From: Rhizobium sp. SL42
GTDB taxonomy: Bacteria > Pseudomonadota > Alphaproteobacteria > Rhizobiales > Rhizobiaceae
Direction: 5' to 3'
DNA length: 40,237 bases
Assembly (NCBI RefSeq): GCF_021729845.1
Contig: NZ_CP063398.1
Location: forward strand, 710,001 to 750,237
Shown here: positions 28,491-36,811 of the stretch, in pieces
How positions within the stretch are numbered: position 1 is the first letter of the stretch
How the letters are laid out: every line of letters begins with the position of its first letter
Program-made: the position numbers and the translations under genes
Notes under the pieces: generated by a model
Seen by the model: the letters and a program-made list of their open reading frames with translations, nothing else
What the model was told of the DNA's origin: nothing
The model's database searches: none

Positions 28491-29240
28491 TCAGATATCC
28501 GTCCTGTCGCCGTCATATACCTTGTTCGGCACTTTGTCCGGAACCGGCCGTGGCCAGCGTATCAGCGCTTCGTGACCGACCGCACTGAGCGCATAGACAC
28601 CCTTTTCCACTCTCTCGAACCAGCCATAATAATTGGCCAGCAGGATCTGGCCGGCTGTCGGCACGGCGGTTTTGAGGTCGCGCGGGCGCAAAGGCCCATC
28701 AGCAAGTGCTGCCGCACAGGCAAGCGCCTGCTGTCGGTAGGCTGTCATGATCGGCACTTTCGTCGATCCACCGAGCGCCGGATCGCCTTGCCGCTTCATG
28801 TGTTCCTTGACCAGGCGGGTGCGGCGTTTGGGATTGCTGCGTGGCATCGGCGATACGGAACTGACGATCACACTGACCTCATCGGTATCGGATACGCCCA
28901 GCATGCCGATGCCCAGCCGCCGACACAGGTCGCGGTAGCGCCTGTCAGCCTCGCGCCCCTTGCCGCGCGCCGAAATTCGCGCCGCAATCCAGACTTCATC
29001 ACAGGCAGATGCCCGGTCGACCGCCTGCAGGATGAGCTCCAGATTGAAGGTCAGCTTCAATTCGCAGATGACGACGAGCGTGGTCTCGCCTTCGGCGAGG
29101 CCAACGATATCGCAGCCTCCGATCTCTCCCTTGACGACATAGCCGGCACGTTCGAGGAACAGCTTGACGGGCGGGTAGAGCGAGGTTTCCAATATGCGGC
29201 TTTCATGACGGTCTGCAGGTTTCCGTGAAGAACGCCTCAT
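28491..29240 (-). CDS. DUF2161 family PD-(D/E)XK-like protein
   Basis: 249-residue protein of the DUF2161 group, a nuclease/phosphodiesterase-like fold. The core is visible: Asp44 in GGCDIVGL, then Glu60-Leu-Lys62 in VVICELKLTF, fitting the D...ExK catalytic pattern, and Gln72 in the following helix. The C-terminal half has basic stretches (PRSNPKRRTRLVKEHMKRQGD) and a winged-helix-like segment (LRPRDLKTAVPTAGQILLANYYGWFERVEKGVYALS). The cellular function is unknown; it stands alone, convergent to the MFS gene. The start at 29240 lacks a strong ribosome binding site. Confidence 0.82.
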   Translation of the reverse strand: MRRSSRKPADRHESRILETSLYPPVKLFLERAGYVVKGEIGGCDIVGLAEGETTLVVICELKLTFNLELILQAVDRASACDEVWIAARISARGKGREADRRYRDLCRRLGIGMLGVSDTDEVSVIVSSVSPMPRSNPKRRTRLVKEHMKRQGDPALGGSTKVPIMTAYRQQALACAAALADGPLRPRDLKTAVPTAGQILLANYYGWFERVEKGVYALSAVGHEALIRWPRPVPDKVPNKVYDGDRTDI

Positions 29241-29312
29241 AGCAGAGGTCCGGGCCTTTCCTCAAAGAAGATTTGTCAACGACCACTTAAGCGTCACACA
29301 CATCGTCCTGAC

Positions 29313-29332
29313 GACGTCACATAGACGTCACA
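29313..29332. repeat. Tandem GACGTCACA repeats upstream of the DUF2161 gene
   Basis: GACGTCACA occurs at 29313-29321 and 29324-29332 (11-base period), with a related GCGTCACAC just before (about 29291-29299). They lie 50-90 bases upstream of the DUF2161 start, in the gap after the phosphatase gene. Helical-turn spacing suggests protein-binding sites. Confidence 0.4.
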
Positions 29333-29363
29333 AGGCATAGAGGTCCCGCATTCATGGATTGGC

Positions 29364-30167
29364 TCATCGACGCCGTTGATGAATGTCCAGAAGATCCGCA
29401 TAGGCGCCCGGATTGCTCGCGAGTACTGGATGGCCTTCAAGCAGGGCATCGCCTTCCGCTGGAAAGTCCAGGTATTGGCCGCCCGCTTCCTTAACGAGGC
29501 AAAAACCCGCCATGCAGTCCCAGGCCCGCATGTGCGGCTCGTAGTAGCCGACGAGGCGTCCGGCTGCGACATAAGCGAGCATCAGGGAGCCGGATCCGTT
29601 GCGGATGAAGGTGCCGCCCCGGTCAAGCAGGTCGGTGACGATGCCGCCGACACATTCCGGGGTTACGTAGCTGTTGCAACCAATGCCTGTCATGGCGTTC
29701 TGGATCGTCCGACTGAGATCGAGAACGAGTGCCTTGCCGTTGAGGGTGGCACCCTTGCCGCTAGCAGCCGCGTAGGTTTCTTCGGCACAAGGCACCTGTA
29801 TCACACCGATCACCGGCAAACCCTGATAAAGAACGGCAATCGACACACACCATGTCGGCATGCCGTTGACGAAGGGGGCCGTGCCGTCAATCGGATCGAC
29901 GACCCAGGTATAACCGGAGGTACCAGCCTGGAGGCCGAATTCCTCGCCGAGGAATCCATCATCGGGAAGCGCCTTGGCCACCTGTTCACGCAACAGCGTC
30001 TCGACATTCCGGTCGGCGATGGACACGACATCCTGCAGGTCGCGCTTGGTCTCGATCACAAGTGTCTCGCGTCTGTTGAAATAATCGAGCGCGAGAGCGC
30101 CGGCCTCCTTGGCCAGTGTATTTGCAAGAGCAAAGCGTTGCTCGAGAGCGGTGTCATGCGCAGTCAT
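29364..30167 (-). CDS. Inositol monophosphatase family phosphatase
   Basis: Mg-dependent phosphatase of 267 residues from the family that includes inositol monophosphatase and HisN-type histidinol phosphatase. Metal and substrate motifs: Glu75/Glu76 in FLGEEFG, Asp91 and Asp94 in WVVDPIDGTAPFVNG, and Trp216-Asp217 in MRAWDCMAG. ATG 30167 was chosen because GAGGA lies 8 bases upstream; a second in-frame ATG 7 codons earlier lacks a site. It is the last gene of the ABC importer operon, about 70 bases after the ATPase gene. That suggests it dephosphorylates the imported compound, though a HisN-like housekeeping role cannot be excluded. Confidence 0.88.
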   Translation of the reverse strand: MTAHDTALEQRFALANTLAKEAGALALDYFNRRETLVIETKRDLQDVVSIADRNVETLLREQVAKALPDDGFLGEEFGLQAGTSGYTWVVDPIDGTAPFVNGMPTWCVSIAVLYQGLPVIGVIQVPCAEETYAAASGKGATLNGKALVLDLSRTIQNAMTGIGCNSYVTPECVGGIVTDLLDRGGTFIRNGSGSLMLAYVAAGRLVGYYEPHMRAWDCMAGFCLVKEAGGQYLDFPAEGDALLEGHPVLASNPGAYADLLDIHQRRR

Positions 30168-30236
30168 GGTAAATGTCCTCAAAGTCATCTGGATATGTTG
30201 TCGGATGGAACGAACTGAAGCGCCGGGCGATTTGGG

Positions 30237-31298
30237 TCAGGCGTCGATCAGGGCTATGCCACGGCTCTTGAACCCGAGTGTGACAGCGCTTTGCACCGGC
30301 AGATTTCTTTCAACCGCGTGATCGATGATGAACAATGTCCCAACATCCGTCTCGACCTCGTACTCAACGTGGCCGCCGAGATAGGCGCTGTGCAGGACAC
30401 GACCTGAGATGCCTTGTTCGCCCGCCGCGCCGATCGAAATAGCCCCCGGCCTGACGGCAAGCTTGGCCGTTCCGGGCCGGGCATTGCGACCCGGCACACG
30501 GTGATCAACGCCGGCGACACGGATCAACGCATCCTGCCCCTCAAGGCTCAGCACTTCGCAAGGGATGACATTGGCCTCGCCCATGAAGTCAGCGATGAAG
30601 GATGAGGCAGGTGCCTCATAGAGCTCGCGCGGCGCCCCGGACTGGGCGATCTCGCCATCCTTCATAACGATGATGCGGTCAGATACCGCCAGCGCCTCGT
30701 CCTGGTCATGCGTGACATAGACCGCCGTGAAACCGAGGCGCTGCTGCAAATCGCGGATTTCGGTGCGCACCCGACGGCGCAGACGCGCATCGAGATTGGA
30801 GAGCGGCTCGTCGAGCAGAAGCACCTGCGGTTCCAACACGAGAGCGCGGGCAACGGCGACGCGCTGTTGCTGGCCGCCCGAAAGCTCGGCCGGAAGACGG
30901 CTGCCCATGCCCGCGAGACCGACAAGTTTCAACCCTTCCTCGGCCCTTTCCCGCGCCTCCTTCCTGGCGAGACCCGACGATTGAAGCCCGTAGGCGACAT
31001 TGTCGAGCGCCGTCATATGTGGAAACAGCGCATAGGATTGAAACACCATCGATACGTCGCGCTCGTTGGCAGGCAGCATGGTCACGTCCTTGCTACCGAT
31101 CAGGATGCGCCCGGATGTCGGATGTTCAAGGCCGGCCAGCATGCGCAACGTGGTCGTCTTGCCGCAACCCGAAGGTCCCAGAAGCGTTACCAGCGTACCG
31201 GGCTCGATGGTGAGGGAGAGATCCGGGATGGCGGTGAAGGCCCCGAAGGTCTTGCGCACATTCTGGAAGGTGACTGAGCCGGGTTTCACGGTGATCAT
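30237..31298 (-). CDS. ABC transporter ATP-binding protein (FbpC/PotA-like)
   Basis: ATPase of an importer, 353 residues. Walker A GPSGCGKTT, Q-loop in MVFQSYALFPHMTALDNVAYGL, signature LSGGQQQRVAVARAL, Walker B VLLLDEPLSNLD and the switch His in YVTHDQDEALAVSD are all intact, followed by a TOBE-type C-terminal domain (about 240-353). Its ATG overlaps the permease stop as ATGA. Databases commonly label such genes as ferric-iron transporters, but the ATPase itself does not reveal the substrate. Confidence 0.93.
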   Translation of the reverse strand: MITVKPGSVTFQNVRKTFGAFTAIPDLSLTIEPGTLVTLLGPSGCGKTTTLRMLAGLEHPTSGRILIGSKDVTMLPANERDVSMVFQSYALFPHMTALDNVAYGLQSSGLARKEARERAEEGLKLVGLAGMGSRLPAELSGGQQQRVAVARALVLEPQVLLLDEPLSNLDARLRRRVRTEIRDLQQRLGFTAVYVTHDQDEALAVSDRIIVMKDGEIAQSGAPRELYEAPASSFIADFMGEANVIPCEVLSLEGQDALIRVAGVDHRVPGRNARPGTAKLAVRPGAISIGAAGEQGISGRVLHSAYLGGHVEYEVETDVGTLFIIDHAVERNLPVQSAVTLGFKSRGIALIDA

Positions 31299-33526
31299 AC
31301 GGTTTTCTCCTGACCAAGAGGAACAGAGGGAGCGGCGGTGACGCCGGCGACGCGGTTTTCACGACGCAGGCGTCGCTCACCGACGAGAAGCTGGAAGCCG
31401 GCGATAACGACGAGCATCACCACGATCAGCATCGAGGAATAGGCGATGGCCACGCCATATTCGCCGTTTTCGACGAGACCGACGATATAGGAGGTCGCCA
31501 TGTTGTATTCGGCACTGACGAGGAAGATGACTGCACTGATCGATGTGATCGCCCGGACGAAGGAGTAGACCAGCGCCGCGGTGATCGCGGGGCGCAACAG
31601 CGGCAGGATCACCTTGCGGATGGTGCGGAAGCTGTCCGCACGCAGCGTCAGCGATGCCTCGTCAAGGCTCTTGTCGAGCTGGCTCATCGCCGCAATGCCG
31701 CCACGCACGCCAACCGGCATGTTGCGAAAGACGAAGCAGGCAATCAGGATCAGCGCCGAGCCGGTCATCTCGATCGGCGGCAGGTTGAAGGCCATGATAT
31801 AGCTCACCCCGATCACCGTTCCGGGAATGGCGAAGCTCATCATCAGCGCAAACTCGAACAGGTTGCGTCCGGCAAACTTCTGCCTGACGATGATGTAAGC
31901 CGTCAGAAGACCGACGGCGGCGGTCAGCGGCGCTGAAATGAGTGCAATCTCCATCGTCGTCCAGAAGGAATTCCAGGCGACGCCCGTCCAGGCAATGCCG
32001 CCATCGCTGAAGTCGACCGAAAAGGCGCGGATGTAGTGGTCAAGCGTGAGGGAATTGTCGAGCCCCCAGGTTTTGACGAAACCACCAACCAGGATCATCC
32101 CATAGACCACCAGCGTGAAGATCATCCACGGAATGACCACCGCATGCACACCGATCGACAATCCGCGCGGCAAAGCGATATGGGAACCACTGTCTCCTTT
32201 GCCGGTGACCGTGGCGAAGTTCTTGCCCGACAGCCAGAAACGCTGGGCTAGGAAGGCCGAGAGGGTAAAGAAAAGCAGCACAATGGCGAGTACTGCGGCA
32301 CGCGACGGATCATTCTGCGACCCGACGACGGCAAAGAAGATTTCCGTCGACAACACGCCATGGCTGCCACCGAGCACGAGGGGATTGCCGAAATCGGCCA
32401 TGCTCTCGATGAATCCGATCAGGAAGGCATTGGCGAGACCCGGCTTCATCAGCGGCAGGGAGACGCGCCAGAAGGTGCGCCAGCAATCCGCGCGCAGGGT
32501 CTGCGAGGCTTCCTCCATCGACGGGCTGACGCCTTCCACGACACCGATCAACACCAGGAACGAGATCGGGGTAAACGACAGAACCTGGGCAATCCAGATG
32601 CCGGTCAAGCCGTAGAGCCAGCGACCGGGTTCGATGCCGAACAGGCTGGATAGTCCCTCAGTGATCACCCCGGCCCGCCCGAACAGCAGCGTCAGCGCCA
32701 GGCCGATGACAAAAGGCGGCGTGATGATCGGCAGCACCGTCAGGAGCCGCAGGCCTTTCTTGAACGGAAACCGTGTGCGGGTCGCCACCAGTGCAAAGCC
32801 GAGGCCAAGCAGGGTCGAACCGAAAGCGGTCATGATGGCGAGGAAAAGGGTGCGCCATGCCACACCGCAGCGCTCCTCACCCAGGACACAACCCAGGCTC
32901 CAGATGCCGGGATCCTGCATGTTGGCGATAAAGCCGTCCGGATTGAACGAGCCGTCGAAATCCTGAACGGAGCCGATCAGCATGCTTCCGATCGGATAAA
33001 ACACAAAGACGGTCACGAGAAAGACAAGCACCGAGATCGAGGCAACGATGAAGGCATCCCCCTTCATCACACCGCGCTCGGCCAGACCGAAGGCAAAGAG
33101 CAGTACGAAGACAAGAGCCATGAGAATGGCCCCGGCGCCCATGGAGGGCTGCCCGTCCGAAAGCATGCCGAACAGGCTTTCGCTAATCGACCACGTCCAG
33201 CCGCTGAAGCCGATCGCCAGCCCCTGCAGCGACAGGTAGACGAGACCGACGGCGCCGATCCATGCCAGAAACGTGCCACGCTTCATCTGATCCTTGATGG
33301 CACGCGTTATGCAGCCAAGGGCAAAGATCAACACGACACCGGCAAGCCAGGTTCGCCCATGCGAAAGGATCTGCAGGAGACCCGGTGCGGTATCTTTGCT
33401 GGAGGGGAAGCCTCCTATCCAGCCAAGCCCGAAGAAGCCGCCTTCGATGCGGTACCAGGGAAGCAGGACCAGCGCCGCGCCGCCAAGGACGAGAGCAATA
33501 TCCAGTCTGCGATTGCCACGTCTCAT
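31295..33526 (-). CDS. Fused two-domain ABC permease (FbpB-like)
   Basis: Membrane permease of 743 residues containing two complete transport domains in one chain. Each half carries the cytoplasmic EAA loop: EASQTLRADCWRTFWRVSLP near residue 337 and EASLTLRADSFRTIRKVILP near residue 622. Extra hydrophobic segments precede the first domain, so about 14-15 helices in all. GAGG 6 bases before the ATG supports the start. It follows the first binding-protein gene by 91 bases containing a hairpin, and overlaps the ATPase gene by 4 bases. Confidence 0.92.
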   Translation of the reverse strand: MRRGNRRLDIALVLGGAALVLLPWYRIEGGFFGLGWIGGFPSSKDTAPGLLQILSHGRTWLAGVVLIFALGCITRAIKDQMKRGTFLAWIGAVGLVYLSLQGLAIGFSGWTWSISESLFGMLSDGQPSMGAGAILMALVFVLLFAFGLAERGVMKGDAFIVASISVLVFLVTVFVFYPIGSMLIGSVQDFDGSFNPDGFIANMQDPGIWSLGCVLGEERCGVAWRTLFLAIMTAFGSTLLGLGFALVATRTRFPFKKGLRLLTVLPIITPPFVIGLALTLLFGRAGVITEGLSSLFGIEPGRWLYGLTGIWIAQVLSFTPISFLVLIGVVEGVSPSMEEASQTLRADCWRTFWRVSLPLMKPGLANAFLIGFIESMADFGNPLVLGGSHGVLSTEIFFAVVGSQNDPSRAAVLAIVLLFFTLSAFLAQRFWLSGKNFATVTGKGDSGSHIALPRGLSIGVHAVVIPWMIFTLVVYGMILVGGFVKTWGLDNSLTLDHYIRAFSVDFSDGGIAWTGVAWNSFWTTMEIALISAPLTAAVGLLTAYIIVRQKFAGRNLFEFALMMSFAIPGTVIGVSYIMAFNLPPIEMTGSALILIACFVFRNMPVGVRGGIAAMSQLDKSLDEASLTLRADSFRTIRKVILPLLRPAITAALVYSFVRAITSISAVIFLVSAEYNMATSYIVGLVENGEYGVAIAYSSMLIVVMLVVIAGFQLLVGERRLRRENRVAGVTAAPSVPLGQEKTV

Positions 33527-33564
33527 GGCGGACCTCGCTATGTCATGTCAATGAAAGGCAGGAA

Positions 33565-33603
33565 GGACACGGCAAGCTGGATTTGCTCCGAAATGCCGTG
33601 TCC
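33565..33603 (-). terminator. Intercistronic hairpin between binding protein and permease genes
   Basis: Perfect 10-base inverted repeat GGACACGGCA (33565-33574) and TGCCGTGTCC (33594-33603) with a 19-base loop, lying 15 bases after the binding-protein stop. Without a U tract it is more likely a partial terminator or a 3' mRNA stabiliser, the usual way to make more binding protein than permease. Confidence 0.5.
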
Positions 33604-33617
33604 ATGACTATGGACGA

Positions 33618-34643
33618 TCAGTTGGCGACAGCGCCGACTTCACGATCCCAGCGTTCAAGAAGCTCCTTGCGCTTTGCAGGATCGCCAAAGGTCTTGAAGT
33701 CATAGTCGATCAGCTTGATGTCTTCGAACTTCGGCGCCTCCTTCGGCACCTCGGCGGTCTTGTTGGATGGCAACTGGAAGGACTTGGCATCCTTCATGCG
33801 CGACTGCACATCGGCCTGGAGCGCCCAGTCGTACCAGATCTTGGCATTGTCGAGATTGCGCGCGCCCTTGATGATCGACATCGAACCGATTTCGTAGCCC
33901 GTGCCCTCGCAAGGTGCGATGGATTTGACCGGGAAACCCTCGGCCGTCTGGGCGACCGCATCATGCATGAAGACGATGCCAAGACCCGTCTCACCGCGCG
34001 CCGCAGCCTTGACCGGCGCCGAACCGGATTTGGTATACTGCGAAATATTGGTATTCAGTTTCTTCAGGTAGTCGAGCGCCTGATCCTCTCCCATGATCTG
34101 CACCAGCGATGCCAGCGCGGTATAGGCAGTGCCAGACGAATTGGGGTTGGCAATCTGGATTTCGCCCTTCAGCTCCGGAGCCAGAAGATCGGCCCAGCAG
34201 ACCGGCTCCTTGTAGCCCTTTGCCTTGAAGATCTCCGTATTGTAGCCCCAGCCGAGAGCACCGGCGTAGACGCCGACCGTCTTGAAGCCCGAGCTTTCAG
34301 CCTGCTTTTTCGCCCAGTCCTGCAACTGGTCGAGCATCGGCGACTTGTATTCGAGCGTCAGGTTCTCGGACGCTGCCTGCATGTGCGGATCGCCTGTGCC
34401 GGCCCACCACAGATCCGTTTTCGGATTGCGTGCTTCCGCCCTGACCTTGGCGTAGGTTTCGCCCGACGACAGGCGCACCATGTTGACCTTGATGTCGTGG
34501 GATTTTTCGAAATCACCCTGCATCTGCTCGCAGATGACCACATCCGCCGAGCAGATAAGGTTGAGTTCGCCGGCGGCTTGCGCCGAGACGGCGGTCAGTG
34601 CCGTGCCTGCGAAAAGCAGGGTTGAAAGAATGGTCAGTCGCAT
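33618..34643 (-). CDS. ABC periplasmic binding protein, AfuA-like (paralogue 1)
   Basis: Secreted solute-binding protein, 341 residues, with a Sec signal peptide (MRLTILSTLLFAGTALTAVSAQA, cleavage after AQA). Conserved blocks: NLICSADVVICEQM, SSGETYAKVRAEARNPKTDLWWAGTGDPHMQAA, VYAGALGWGYNTE, IANPNSSGTAYT, SGSAPVKAAARGETGLGIVFMHDA and APCEGTGYEIGSMSIIKGARN. The adjacent Tyr pair that binds iron in FbpA-type proteins is not evident, while the blocks resemble AfuA proteins, one of which is known to bind hexose phosphates. ATG 34643 follows AGGAGGATCACC. A second, related binding-protein gene lies directly upstream. Confidence 0.9.
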   Translation of the reverse strand: MRLTILSTLLFAGTALTAVSAQAAGELNLICSADVVICEQMQGDFEKSHDIKVNMVRLSSGETYAKVRAEARNPKTDLWWAGTGDPHMQAASENLTLEYKSPMLDQLQDWAKKQAESSGFKTVGVYAGALGWGYNTEIFKAKGYKEPVCWADLLAPELKGEIQIANPNSSGTAYTALASLVQIMGEDQALDYLKKLNTNISQYTKSGSAPVKAAARGETGLGIVFMHDAVAQTAEGFPVKSIAPCEGTGYEIGSMSIIKGARNLDNAKIWYDWALQADVQSRMKDAKSFQLPSNKTAEVPKEAPKFEDIKLIDYDFKTFGDPAKRKELLERWDREVGAVAN

Positions 34644-34778
34644 GGTGATCCTCCTGTTGCTTGCGTCTGAATGGTTGAAAAGCGTGCTTCCAGACATGGC
34701 ACTCCCTGCGGTGCAGCGATGGCCGCGCCGATTTCTGGTTCGGGTCGTATCGGGTGGAGAGGCTTGGCCTGCCGGCCC

Positions 34779-35819
34779 CTACTGGGTCGGATGGATCTCG
34801 GTGTCGAAGCGCTTCAACAGCCGACTTCGCTCATCCGGGGAACCAAAGGTGGCGAAATCATAGTCGACCATCTTGATCATTGAGATATCCGGCGCCGATG
34901 GCGGCAGATCTGCCCTGGCATTCGAGGGAACCTGGTTTTGCCCGGCGGCAGCCCCTGTCGCCTGCCCCTCCGGGCTCAGCGAAAAATCAACGAAATCACG
35001 GGCAGCCTCAAGGTTGCGAGCGCCCTTGATGATGCTGACCGCTCCGATCTCGTAACCTGTCCCCTCACAGGGCGCGACGATGACGAGCGGCGATCCGGCC
35101 TGTTTCTGGGTGACGGCATCATGCATGAAGGAAATGCCGATCAGCGTCTCGCCGCGGGCGGCTGCCTTGACCGGCGCCGAGCCCGCCTTGGTATAGCGCG
35201 CGATGTTGCGATCAAGCGCACTCATGTAGCGAAAGGCGTCATCTTCGCCAAAGAGCTGCACCAGAGTGGCAAGCTCGGTAAAGGCGGTTCCGGACGTATT
35301 CGGATTGCCGGACTGGATATGGCCGCGGTAGGCGATGTCGGTCAGGTCCTTCCAGCATGTCGGCGCCGGCAGCTTGTATCGCTTCAACAGGTCTGCATTG
35401 TAGGCAAAGCCGAGCGCACCGGCATAGATGCCTGCCGAGCGACCACCCGACATGGAGAAGAAGTTCTGCGCCCAGGGCAACATATCCCGCACATGGGCCG
35501 GCTGATAAGGCTGTAGCAGATCCTCGGTCGCCGCCTGCAGGTGGGTGTCGCCTGTGCCGCCCCACCAGACGTCGATCGTCGGTCGGCTTTTCTCGCCCCT
35601 GATCTGTTCGAGAATCTCGCCGGTGCTTTTGCGCTCCATGTCGATTTCAAGACCTGTCCGCGCCTCAAAGGCCTGCTTCATCGTCAAGCACCAGGCTTCG
35701 TCGACGCCGCACAGGACGTTCAGATCCGGGGCTGCCTCGCTCTGGTCTGCGCCGCACAGCCATGTCGCCACGCCAACGCCTATGCCCACGGCCATGCCGA
35801 AAGCGCTTAATGCTCTCAC
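34779..35819 (-). CDS. ABC periplasmic binding protein, AfuA-like (paralogue 2)
   Basis: Second solute-binding protein of the operon, 346 residues, clearly paralogous to the downstream one: LNVLCGVDEAWC, KSTGEILEQIRGEKSRPTID, WWGGTGDTHLQAA, IYAGALGFAYN, SGNPNTSGTAFTELATLVQLFGED and APCEGTGYEIGAVSIIKGARN. The start is best placed at GTG 35819, with GGGAGG 8-9 bases upstream and a signal peptide immediately after (RALSAFGMAVGIGVGVATWL...SEAA). The open frame extends about 120 codons further without protein-like sequence. It is the operon's first gene, so it may be made in excess, serve as an alternative receptor, or act as a periplasmic sensor partner for the divergent kinase; inference. Confidence 0.88.
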   Translation of the reverse strand: MRALSAFGMAVGIGVGVATWLCGADQSEAAPDLNVLCGVDEAWCLTMKQAFEARTGLEIDMERKSTGEILEQIRGEKSRPTIDVWWGGTGDTHLQAATEDLLQPYQPAHVRDMLPWAQNFFSMSGGRSAGIYAGALGFAYNADLLKRYKLPAPTCWKDLTDIAYRGHIQSGNPNTSGTAFTELATLVQLFGEDDAFRYMSALDRNIARYTKAGSAPVKAAARGETLIGISFMHDAVTQKQAGSPLVIVAPCEGTGYEIGAVSIIKGARNLEAARDFVDFSLSPEGQATGAAAGQNQVPSNARADLPPSAPDISMIKMVDYDFATFGSPDERSRLLKRFDTEIHPTQ

Positions 35820-36034
35820 TGATGAAACCTCCCTGACCGGAACCTCCTCGCTCCGATATCTTGATGGAGAACATGTCAGATCTGGCGCCTGCCGCAATCG
35901 AAGAATGGTTACCGAATTTTCACCGCAGCGCCGAAGCACATTACAATCATTACAATTGTGACGCCCCGCCATAACGCGCAAGCCTTTGAACATTGACGCC
36001 ACCGCGCCTATGATGTCTGCGGGAGGACTACATA
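35820..36034. promoter_or_regulatory. Divergent promoter region, ABC operon / two-component system
   Basis: 215 bases between divergent starts. A tandem direct repeat, ATTACAAT at 35940-35947 and again at 35949-35956 (9-base period), runs into the palindrome ACAATTGT at 35952-35959. OmpR-class regulators bind tandem half-sites, so this is a good candidate for the response regulator's own box. Ribosome binding sites: GGGAGG for the leftward GTG start, GGGAGGA for the rightward TTG start. Confidence 0.45.
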
Positions 36035-36811
36035 TTGCTGACAGACACAATTCGTATCCTGATCGTCGAGGACGACCCGGACATGGCCGAGCTGATCTCC
36101 GATCTCGTCGAGGCGGAGGGCTGGATACCGGCTTGCGCAGGGTCCGCCGAAGAGGCCGCGGAAATGCTGGAGAAGGAACCAATGCATCTGGTTCTGGTCG
36201 ACCACAATCTGCCTGGCATTTCCGGTCGTGTTTTCGCCCAAAGATTGCGAGCCCAGGCCAATATCGGCATCGTCATGGTGACGGCCGCAGGCAGCGCCGC
36301 AGAGCGCGTGCTCGGCCTGGAAACGGCAGCCGACGATTACGTGGTCAAGCCGTTCGAGCCGATCGAGCTGACGGCCCGCATCAAGGCAGTGCTGCGTCGG
36401 ACCATTCCGTCGCTGCGGCCGGACAGGGATGTGGAAAGGGAACTGGACCGGCAGTTGGGCAGGGATGCCGAACGCGACCAATCCGGCGCCGCCCTGAGGC
36501 TCGGTGATTGGGCGATCGACATGAAGGGGCGGCGGGCAATCTGCCTGTCCGACCAGAGCCGGACGCTGACAGCCGCCGAATTCGCGCTGCTCGAAATTCT
36601 CGCCCAGACGCCCGACCAGCCCGTCAGCCGGGCGCAGATCCTGGATCGCCTCGGCTCCGAAAGCGATCGATACATTGACAGGAATGTCGATGTTCTTGTT
36701 CTGCGGCTCCGGCGCAAGATCGAGCGAAATCCGGACCTGCCGCGCCATATCAAGACGCGGCGTGGAAAGGGTTACGTCCTGCATATGGGTGAGGTCGAGC
36801 TTTCATCGTGA
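36035..36811 (+). CDS. OmpR-family response regulator
   Basis: DNA-binding response regulator of 258 residues. Receiver: acidic Glu12-Asp13-Asp14, phosphoacceptor Asp56 in LVLVDHNLPG, Thr83 and Lys105 in DDYVVKPFEP. A basic/acidic linker follows, then an OmpR-type winged helix (LTAAEFALLEILAQTPDQPVSRAQIL and RNVDVLVLRLRRKIE...IKTRRGKGYVL). The start is a TTG with GGGAGGA 7 bases upstream; ATGs nearby are out of frame. The end overlaps the kinase start as GTGA. Divergent from the ABC operon, which is its most likely target. Confidence 0.92.
   Translation: MLTDTIRILIVEDDPDMAELISDLVEAEGWIPACAGSAEEAAEMLEKEPMHLVLVDHNLPGISGRVFAQRLRAQANIGIVMVTAAGSAAERVLGLETAADDYVVKPFEPIELTARIKAVLRRTIPSLRPDRDVERELDRQLGRDAERDQSGAALRLGDWAIDMKGRRAICLSDQSRTLTAAEFALLEILAQTPDQPVSRAQILDRLGSESDRYIDRNVDVLVLRLRRKIERNPDLPRHIKTRRGKGYVLHMGEVELSS

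Noticed and set aside
30237..34643. Ferric-iron (FbpABC) transporter assignment
   Set aside because: Permease and ATPase similarity do not define substrate, the binding proteins lack an evident iron-binding Tyr pair, and a sugar/inositol phosphatase shares the operon.
35820..36182. N-terminal extension of the upstream binding protein to an ATG at 36182
   Set aside because: The extra ~120 codons look like random basic sequence, overlap the divergent regulator gene, and lie upstream of a clear GTG start with signal peptide and Shine-Dalgarno.
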